From Entoloma clypeatum (taxonomy: Eukaryota; Basidiomycota; Agaricomycetes; Agaricales; Entolomataceae), in contig OY751496.1 of NCBI GenBank assembly GCA_963565915.1, positions 2,852,001-2,916,000 of the forward strand: 64,000 bases of DNA, in the 5' to 3' direction. Each line of letters opens with the position of its first letter. The first letter of the stretch is position 1. A program made the position numbers and the translations under genes. Shown in pieces: positions 55,903-64,000 of this stretch. The notes beneath the pieces were generated by a model. It saw only the letters and a list, made by a program, of their open reading frames with translations. It was not told the DNA's origin and did no database searches.

Positions 55903-57297
55903 TCACGCCTCCTGAATCTTCTTCTTGACAATATCCTTCAACGTCTGCCCGTCCTCCGCAAACTTCTTGATGCCCTCATGCAGCTTGTCAAACGCCATCG
56001 CGTCCTGGAGGAGCTCCCAGCGGAACTCGGGCTCATCGTTGATATACGAGACTTTGGGGATCGGCTCAGCTTGTGCGGCTGGAGCGGAGAAGACGCGTGA
56101 GCTGGACGCATATAAAGAGGGGGAAGCTTAACTCACCTAGGGGAGCGTCAAGCTTCTTCGGGACAGGGACCGTCGACGACTTGAGCTCTTCCAGGAGCGC
56201 GGGCGAGATGGTGAGGAAGTCGACACCAGCGAGGGCTTTGATCTCGCCAACCTGATTGGAAGAAATCAGTTCAGTGGGGTGCGGCGCATATATATGGGGG
56301 TATCACGCAGATACGCACGTTGCGGAACGAGGCGCCCATGACAATGGTATTGTACCCATGCTGCTTATAGTAATTGAAGATCTTCTTGACGGACTGCACA
56401 CCCGGGTCGTCGTCGCCCTGATAATCCTTGCCCGTGTGCTTCTTGTACCAATCAAGTATCTGTCACCCCAGTCTTATCAGCAAACGTGCGTCGCGGGTAT
56501 ATATCTGACGACGGGCTTACCCGGCCGACAAAGGGCGAGATCAGGGTGACCCCGGCCTCGGCGCACGCGACGGCCTGGGCGAACCCGAAGAGGAGGGTAA
56601 GGTTGCAGTGGATGCCCTCGTCCCGCTCAAGCTCGCGCGCGGCCTGGATGCCCTCCCAGGTCGAGGCGATCTTGATTAGCACGCGCTCCTTCTTGATCCC
56701 GACGGAGTCGTAGAGCGCGATGAGCTCCTTGGCCTTGGATGGTGGTTTGTTCTTTCAGATATATCGCGATAATGGGGGGGAGGACAAACGCACCTTGGCT
56801 TTTGTGGCCTTCTTGTCGAAGGAGAGCCGGGCGTCGACCTCGGTGGAGACGCGGCCGGGGATGATGGCCAAGATCTCTTTGCCGAATTCGACGAGCTGAT
56901 TTTGTGGCGGGTATTTAGAGGGTGGATAAGAAATTGGGAGAGACGCACCAGTCTGTCTACTGCAGCGCTGGTCTGGGTGTCGACGTCACCGCCCTTGCTC
57001 TTGCCGTATTTCACAGCGATGTCCACGAGTTTGGCGTAAGCGGGTTTGTTGACGGCGGCTAAGATCAGAGAAGGGTTCGTGGTGGCGTCCTTATCAGAAT
57101 GAACGTTGGTTAATCCAGCTCGCTAGTGTCGGCGTTGGATGGACTTTACCTGGGGCTTGTACGCATCGATCGCTGTCATGGGCCATGATAGGTGAGTGCA
57201 GTGGATCTAATGAGGGGGGGGACTTACATGCAAAGTCGCCAGAGTCGGAGACGACGATGGTGCCGGTCTGTTTGAGGTGGTCGAGAGAGGTGGTCAT
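55903..57297 (-). CDS. TAL1: Transaldolase
   Basis: Eight exons join in phase on the minus strand: 57297-57228, 57172-57150, 57089-56949, 56895-56794, 56733-56521, 56459-56319, 56251-56137 and 56078-55903, for 326 residues, the usual length of class I transaldolase. The enzyme moves a dihydroxyacetone unit from sedoheptulose-7-phosphate to glyceraldehyde-3-phosphate in the cytosolic non-oxidative pentose phosphate pathway. Landmarks are [16 protein letters not shown] (Asp26), the Schiff-base Lys133 in [37 protein letters not shown] and VMGASFRN. The 23-bp second exon is small but in phase. It appears intact and functional. Confidence 0.96.
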
Positions 57298-59526
57298 GGT
57301 GGATGTAGGATAGAGAGAGCCAGGTTGTTGACTTACTCATCGATAATTCAAAGGAGGTCACGTGGATATGATGTCAAACTCGGAGCGGAGTCCGGCCAAA
57401 GCGGAGCCGACAAGTCCGTCTGACCGGTGAGTACTGGTCCTTACAAGAAATTCGAGGTTGCAACGCCGATTCAACTTGAACGTCTCTACAATCCAAAACA
57501 GCGACCCCGGCTACGGACAATGCCATAGAAGCCTACCTACTACCCCAGCGACGCCTGCACGTCAAGAGCTTCGATTGAATTCAGCATTTCAAAGCAAGAG
57601 GAACAACGCGAAGCCTACTAGATCCTATTTCAAAACGTTCAGTCATGGTCGACGCTTTGCATTTGCGTTCTTCCTCGTCACCGGTACCGGTAAGGGCACA
57701 CACAGCATACCAACAGAGTATCGAAGCCCCGGGAAATTGGCGCCATCCCACCATCCCACATCCTCGGTCCTTAATCTCGGTACATACTTCCGTTGTTGGG
57801 CCTTTAAACCTCGTCTATCAATGTTTCCGGTGCCTGTTGCAGGATTGTATACCGATGAAACGGTTGCCAAAAGGACTGGTGCATGTACGTGCTTGAAATC
57901 TCATATGCTGGCCTGGCTCTCCTCAATTACGGGCTCGCGCCCGCGCAGGATACGAAAGACAAGATATCATGGGACGTTGACGATGTGTAAATTGGCACCC
58001 CAGGGGTTGTTATGCCACCTGTCCTGACAGTGTGCTTTGGCGTGGTCAAGTAAACTTTTGAGGCCCCACCTGCTGGCTCCGCACCTCATGAAGTTCAGAC
58101 GGTAGCGGAAGCCAAACCCTTTATGGTATGTAAGCCTATCTATGTATCCCAAACCCTGCCAATTTATTTCCCCTGCATTACAGCTTCAAGCGGCTCCTGG
58201 TCGTTGAAGGCACAAAAACTCAGGACGTCGGGTCTCGGAGATGATCATCTGCCGTAAGTCTCGTGGGCGTCCACGTCTGACAAAATGCACCACGTTCCAG
58301 GTCAAACCAACACGTTTTAAAACCACATATAACGGCATCGTTATGTACGTATCGATGCGGCAGAATTGCCAATTACTGCTTATCCTCCGTTCGCAGAGGT
58401 CACCATAGGCGGTGAAAAGCCATTTCCGAGTCCCGAGATAAGCATCTTGCTTCTCGTTGCTTGACATGGAAACGGATGAGTTTGCAAGCCTCACGGGTTC
58501 CGAGTCGGAAGGCGCCCAATGACGTTCCATTACCTGGCAGCTGATACGAGATAAACGGTTTTCCAAGAGTTCGCCCCCCCTCCCGAACCGAACTACCTAC
58601 ATACATATCGCCAGACGGTATCGAAATCGTCATGGCTTCCAGCCACTTTCGCCCCGGCCCCTCACGATCGGCCGTGCTTTGGGATTAGAAGAGTATGGTT
58701 AGCTCGGTTACAACGGGGTGTGATTGGTAGACGTCGTCTGAGCGAGAACAAGGCCTGCCTTTTTCTGCATGCATCGTGTTGTGATCAGGAACCCGACGCC
58801 AATCCCCGGGCCTATTCACTGGTACGTAGTTTCCATACCCTTGCCACCGTGACTCCGGTAGGTATGCATGTATAGACATATGGGTCCGGACGTTCAGAAG
58901 GATGTAATCTCAAGCGGCCCCCCTTCAAAGTGATTTCTCGGAACCACTGCGGCATTGGAAGCTTGTTGCTCCACATCAGCAGTCAATCGGGGCTTCCAGA
59001 AAATACAGTTTGAGCAAGGTTTTCCAAATTAGCTCTAATCACACTGACAGAGATCATGGCGTGGCGGTGGTTTCCTGGGTCCGGGAACTCGGACACGAAG
59101 TGTCACAGTCAGTTCATCGACGATATATTAAATCCTAATACCAGCGCTGTGTCGGATGCAGATGCGTTAATTGCCAAGAACAGATCGCATGGCAAATATG
59201 TGTGATTGTCGATACGACTAGTTTAATAATACTGTACCTGGGCTGCCTCTTTTGCTCAGTCGGCGGTGCAAAAGAACGCTGTGCAACTTCGAGTTCGACA
59301 GCACCTGAAGTACAAGATTATGTCGAACTTTCATGTACTACATACACGCTGCCCGCGTCCGAATCTGTCGAGAGACCTGACTCGCGCAGGTGGGCCGCAA
59401 CGGTTGACGCGCAGTTGCCTAGTCCGCGGGTCGGTGCCATTCAACGTTCCTGAATTATCATCCCTCGATGTCGTCGACGTCACGAGAGCGCCCAAATGGT
59501 TTGTTGAAGAGCGAATATTTTTTATT
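57298..59526. other. Gene-poor region, no recognised gene
   Basis: A 189-codon plus frame (57458-58027) and a 126-codon minus frame (58186-58566) have no recognisable domain and biased but not gene-like composition. Part of the first is probably the transaldolase promoter side. Nothing else is supported. Confidence 0.4.
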
Positions 59527-60248
59527 GGATGCCTTCCCGTAAGGTTTAGAAACGTAGATATTGATTCTAAACCAGTTAAGCGAGGTTAGCCGAGATCACG
59601 CTTGCCAAATGGGTCGCACCTGTCATCGGACTTTGAACTGCACCCTCTTCTAGACTTTTAATCTGGAACACATGCCCCCCCCCCTCATCTAGTTCAAATT
59701 CTATGTTTCTAAATGTTTGTCAGCATATTCATCGCCCGCGACCCCAGTTCCTGATCTCGCTCTTGATGGCGATGCTCGACATTCCCTATTGTCGATAGCT
59801 AAAGCCTGTTCCAATGCCCGTAGTAGGGTCCCATATGACACAGAAAATACTTATAGCACCTTAAGATGATCTTCCTTAGCCGGAAAGCCATGAACCAGCC
59901 TACATTCAGCCCATATGCTTCAATGACTCTGCTAAACCCCGCGTCAGGACTCTCCGACCAGACACGCTATGAAAGAAATGTGCGCAACGAGTACATACTA
60001 TCTATAAAATGGTTTCTCAATACTCAACAAGTTGAGAAATGTCATGAACCCACCTATAGACATGCTTCATCACTCTGGAACTGTTAACACGTGATCTCGG
60101 TGAAACGGCACAACAATTTTGCTGGATTTATTGGCCTTGATGAAAAAAGTGTTTATGGTTTGGAAACCTAGACCTATATTATTCAGACTCCGCTCGCTTA
60201 TCGATTTAGAAAATAATCTAGGATTCTAAACCTTACGGGAAGTCATCC
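59527..60248. repeat. Inverted-repeat (MITE-like) segment, about 720 bp
   Basis: CTTCCCGTAAGGTTTAGAA (59533-59551) is repeated perfectly in inverted form at 60224-60242, and with one mismatch the arms extend to 25 bp (59527-59551 and 60224-60248, GGATG-x-CTTCCC...). The interior has no coding signal. Terminal inverted repeats without a clear target duplication suggest a MITE whose family I cannot assign. Confidence 0.6.
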
Positions 60249-61160
60249 ATTCTTCTTATTTTTAGATATTTAGAGCCTCACCGCCTCAGGCCCCTAACTA
60301 CGAGTTAGCAAGTTCATATGAGCCGAAAAAGAATTCATGTGGTACTCTGTTACGGCTGGGAGGAGCTCTGAAGGTGGCGCGATGAGAAATGCAGTGAATC
60401 GTGGACTACACAGCAACTGACGTATGTCGTATGTACATAGCTCGTAAGTATGTATCATGCTGTTGGGTTTGTTCAGTTTATTTTTGTTGCATGCTGCAGA
60501 GACAATTCCTGTGGTTCAAGTTAGTTCCTCCGGAAGGACTACTTACTAGACCAGATACCAGATACCTATGTCCTTGGTGAGTTGTGAGCGGCGTTGCCAC
60601 GCGACGTGGGAGCTGGAGACCGCGTAGGGACCTTGTTTCTTTGTTTTCTTTTTTCTTTTTTAGATAACGGCGGCGGAGAGATTTCGTCGACGATCCCCGG
60701 TGCTTGGTCCTCCGTCCGGAGGGACTCGGAAGGAATGAGGGATCAAATATACATACAGTACCGATACTACTTCCACTGTAATTGTAATTGTAATCTAACC
60801 CAATGTTCCGAGCAGCGATATCGATATGTGGGTCGCAGTGGGGTTTTCCCGTTCATCAGTATTCCTAAGACCCCGTTGGCACGGTGGCTTTCGTTCCTTT
60901 TTTTTTTTTTTTTTTTTTCATTTTATTCATTGTCAAACATGGAATAGCGTTAACTGCCAATCGATCGGGCCCGACAGGCCCGCGACCATGACAGGTAGTA
61001 CTAGGGTTGCTGTAGGTCCCATTTTAAGGGTATAGTTGTCGGGTGGGGCACTGTCGCTGGTAGCTTAAAAGGACCGAGTGGTGCAGGGGTGGACTTAGGC
61101 AGGGTATACTTCTGCCACAGCGGCATCCGTCCTTATAACGTGGACTTTGGGAAGAACAGC
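60249..61160. other. Intergenic region with a T-run
   Basis: No gene. A run of about 22 T lies near 60898-60919, and a C/T-rich area near 60640-60660. Includes the GST promoter. Confidence 0.45.
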
Positions 61161-62012
61161 ATGTCGAGGTATCCGATGAGACAAACGCAGATGCACATGC
61201 CCCCCGGACCCGAACCGCCATGCATAATTTTATATGATACGCCAGGAAACACCATGAACGCGCAATCGTGGGCACCGAATGTCTGGAGGATCCGGTGCGC
61301 TTCCCTCCACTCATATTTTTCTTGGATGGTTCCCTTCATTCAGTGACGCGCCAACGCCAGATTCATCCTCAACTACAAACGGCTCCGGTACCGCACGAGA
61401 TGGGTCCCGCTCCCCGACGTCGAGGCGACGCTCATCAATCTCCGCGCACCGCCCTCCTCGCACCGCCCCAACGGGATGCCAGTCTATGCGCTCCCTGCCA
61501 TCATCGACCCGAGGCGCAACGAGGTCGTGGCAGGCGCGACGAAGATCGCAGAGTACTTGGAGGCAGCTTACCCGGCGAGGCCGGTGTTTCCGGAAGGGTC
61601 CCGCGCGGTGCAGACGTTGTTTGTCCACTGGGCCATGGAGGTGTGGGCGACGCCGTTATTGGTGGCAATGGCGCCGGTGTCTTTGGGCGAGCTCGGGGAG
61701 CGGAGTCGGGAGCATTTTCGACCGGGTGCGGGGTTCGTTCCGAGTCAACAGCAGAAAGAGCAGGCGTGGGCACAGATGAAGGAGCAGTTTGATTTTCTGG
61801 CGAGGGTGCTGGATAAGAACTCGCCGGCGGGGAACGGCGATGGGACGGTGGTTATGGGGAAGGAGGTGACATATGCAGATTTTGCGCTGTGTTCGGTGTT
61901 GGTGTGGATCAAGAGCATGGCGCCGCCAGAGTGGGTGAAGGTGAGGACGTGGAACGGAGGAAGGTGGGAGAGGTTGTGGCATAGGTGTAGCGAGTATATG
62001 GACGAGTATTGA
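61161..62012 (+). CDS. Glutathione S-transferase, GSTFuA/etherase-related type
   Basis: Exon 1 is 61161-61294 and exon 2 is 61361-62012 (66-bp intron GTGCGC...CGCCAG), encoding 261 residues. The thioredoxin-like N-terminal domain has ILYDTPGNTMNAQSWAPNVW then RIRFILNYKRLRYRTRWVPL and ALPAIIDP; GATKIAEYLEAAYP supplies the conserved (S/T)-x-(A/E)-I glutathione-binding stretch. The all-helical C-terminal domain ends YADFALCSVLVWIKSMAP. The W-x-P-N-x-W-(K/R)-x-R-x-x-LN(Y/F)K pattern is typical of basidiomycete FuA enzymes, implicated in handling wood-derived phenolics. Upstream in-frame ATG at 61089 or internal ATG at 61176 are alternative starts. Expected in the cytosol. Confidence 0.85.
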
Positions 62013-62805
62013 GTTCCTTGCATTTGTCGGTTTGCTAGTGGTCTTTTTTCCCTGTCATGGTTTTAGATTTCGTAGTTTAGATGCTATATGGATTGATAAT
62101 GCGTACCTCGTTTAGTTGTCGAGATCGGCGTTGAGGGTATCCGCGCGCCAGTTCGAACTGGCTCCTCCTACCAGAAAATGCAATTTGGTCGATACGGGTG
62201 CTTTTTGTGGGCGAAATTCCCTGGTGTACTACGAGGTCAATGTGTAGAGCTCTCCTGAGGTGCTGATCGTCAGTATTGAAAAGTGGAGTCATGTCACGTA
62301 TTTTGTTGTTCCAGTGCAGGCGAGAAATGCCAAATTGTCTCAGGCACGCGCGGTCCACTTTTGTCGGATGAGTATGGGGGGCTCGTGAGGTAATCCTTGT
62401 TGTAGCTGCGAAGTTACGTATAAGTAAGAACCTTGTCATGGGAGCAAAAGAATGAAGTCTGCTAGCCACCCTTTGAGTGACCTGGGCCTGGTTCGAACGT
62501 GCTCGATTCCACCTGACAACATTTCATACTGCTGGTGGGGAGTTATCCTTTTGCGTTGCCGTAAGGTATTCAGTGCGACTCGGATCAAAAAAACAAATTG
62601 GTAGACCTTCCTTGCTCTTCCTCAGGTCGTCATCTCCACAGGGGAATGCACGTCGCCTTTCATGCGGAACCAACGGCTTCAAAGTGATATTCTTCTGAGT
62701 CACGGTCATCGTAGAGAGAATTAGGTAGATTTCATTGCACGTGTTGCCAAGTGTTTTGACGCCGAAATTTCCTGTATGACCCTGGTGTATCGCGCTGGTC
62801 ACCCT
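62013..62805. other. Intergenic region
   Basis: A minus frame at 62077-62469 begins with a basic, Ser/Arg-rich stretch (MTRFLLIRNFAATTRITSRA) like a mitochondrial leader, but the rest lacks any recognisable domain. I leave it unannotated. Confidence 0.35.
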
Positions 62806-64000
62806 ATGGCCACCTCAAACTCGTCTTGCTCCCCATCGTCCTCCGCAGTGACCATCCCCATCCCCGGAAAATCCATCCTCAAACGTCCGCCACCACCACC
62901 GACCTCGCTCCTCTCGCGCATCACCCGCTTCCTGCCCACCCCCACCCCGTCACAACCCAGCAGCACGGATGAGACGAGGCCGCTCAAGCGGGCACATTTT
63001 ATCCTGCCGCGGATCGCGACCGTGTACCCGATATCGTCGCTGAGCCCGCCGTCGACGCCGAATCTCAAGGAGGAGAAGAAGGCCATCGAGAGCCGGGAGG
63101 CGGAGCGCAGGAGACGGGTCGTGAGGGCGAATTCAGTCGGGGGGGAGAGCGACGGGGACGATTGGTGGCCGCTGGACAAGGTCGAGTCGTTCTATAAAGA
63201 GTGTTGTGCTGGGTGCGACGAGAAGCCGGATCCAGCCATCACTTTTGCATTCAAGGTGCGTTGGAATCATACAGTATCTATCTGCTCTCCTGTTCACTGT
63301 GTCTCATAGCATGCCTCCTCGAGCTCCCCCCGTTCAGCCGACTTTTCTGGCGTGCAGCTCAACGTGGTCTCGGCCTCAATATTGTCTGATGTCTTTACTA
63401 TTGAGTGGGGGCTCCGAAAGTTGGTCTTTCGCGAGTGTGACCTTGACGACCAGGTGTGTTTTGGTCACTGACACTCAGTACATCTGGATTCATGGTGGAA
63501 CTAGACACTCAAACCGATCCTGCACGCGTTGCTCATCCCCGACTCCCTCTCGTTCCTCTCTGTTGCTTCAAATCGGCGGCTGAAGACACCCGCGTTCCGA
63601 CTCATTGGAGCATACGTCGCCAAGGTACGTTTCCAAGCTAGCAACGCCTCCTCATCCTCACCCATTCCAGTCGAGGAGCATACAATTCCTCGACCTGTCA
63701 CAGAACAACCTGGACAAAAAGTCGGTTGAACATATCGTCGCAGCTCTTACGGCGGCACCAGATTTAGGCCTGGTTTCTTTACGCTTGGACGACTGTGCTC
63801 TCCGGCCAGCGTCACTCGAGACCCTAGGTACACGCCTTCAGTCTCCACCATATCACATTACACTAAAACCATCACCCCAGCCCGTGCCGTGCGTACATCC
63901 TCCCTGCGCAACATCTCCATGCGCCACAACCGCATCAATGCCACCGGTGCCGTCGCCCTCGCCCTCATGATCCGCGACTACCCCGACGTCGTCCCCTCCT
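62806..64000 (+). CDS. LRR protein, PPP1R37-like (partial, runs off window)
   Basis: Exons 62806-63255, 63358-63453, 63505-63624, 63671-63827 and 63881-64000 (continuing) join in phase. The N terminus is Ser/Pro-rich with IPGKSILKRPPPPPTSLLSR, followed by a Ser/Arg-rich linker and WWPLDKVESFYKECCAGCDE. From exon 2 leucine-rich repeats follow: LRKLVFRECDLDDQ, SLSFLSVASNRRLK, SIQFLDLSQNNLDKKSVEHI, LVSLRLDDCALRPASLETL and SLRNISMRHNRINATGAVAL. This order (SILKRP motif, then ribonuclease-inhibitor-like LRRs) matches the fungal relatives of PPP1R37, protein phosphatase 1 regulators. The start at 62806 is preferred over 62776. The C terminus lies beyond the window. Confidence 0.82.

Noticed and set aside
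57458..58027. 189-codon plus-strand frame
   Set aside because: Composition is not gene-like and no motif or splice pattern supports it.
62077..62469. 130-codon minus frame with a mitochondrial-type leader
   Set aside because: Nothing after the leader is recognisable; it overlaps the GST 3' side and may be chance.

Overview
The window looks like a gene-poor, transposon-rich stretch of a filamentous basidiomycete (Agaricomycetes) genome. Genes carry many 48-90 bp GT-AG introns, there is one 7-bp exon, and the recognisable proteins are fungal: an SKN1/KRE6-type beta-glucan protein, an ECM14-like carboxypeptidase homologue, transaldolase, a GSTFuA-type glutathione transferase, and an LRR protein of the PPP1R37 type. 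All calls come from reading the sequence; no database was searched.

Layout. 1-9420 is repeat territory: GC-rich minisatellites, a chromodomain Ty3/gypsy remnant with its 3' LTR, a decayed KOW-repeat gene, a 3.9-kb hAT-like non-autonomous element with 8-bp target duplications, a poly-A retroposed insert inside it, another LTR and a 498-bp MITE sharing the hAT termini. 10.5-17.0 kb holds a secreted repeat protein whose exon-intron unit is tandemly duplicated, an SKN1/KRE6 gene that seems to have lost its catalytic core, and an intact ten-exon ECM14-like gene. 17.1-53.1 kb is a cluster of at least four related cassettes. Each contains a small secreted cysteine-rich protein (SSP) gene, a decayed multi-membrane-span gene (called Y here) convergent to it, and upstream duplicated sequence (called X here). 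The array is split by a pogo/Tc1-type DNA transposon (20061-28819) that itself carries a nearly perfect Ty1/copia retrotransposon. 53.8-64.0 kb returns to ordinary genes: a second secreted KR-x-LEAR protein, a one-span membrane protein, transaldolase, GST and the LRR protein (cut by the window end).

A 200-N gap (39126-39325) is flanked by two almost identical 8.9-kb blocks (30184-39125 and 39326-48264). The simplest reading is two overlapping contig ends left unmerged, so SSP2 and SSP3 probably exist once each rather than twice.

The most interesting content is the SSP family. It has a conserved signal peptide, a conserved L-[EG]-P-R step, a six-cysteine C...C...CC...C...C knottin-like spacing with the last cysteine on a separate small exon, and a shared TATA promoter. 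Second is the pair of secreted proteins (10505 and 53786) with dibasic KR/RR-x-LEAR sites and similar acidic Tyr-Asp-Glu C termini, which resemble Kex2-processed peptide precursors.
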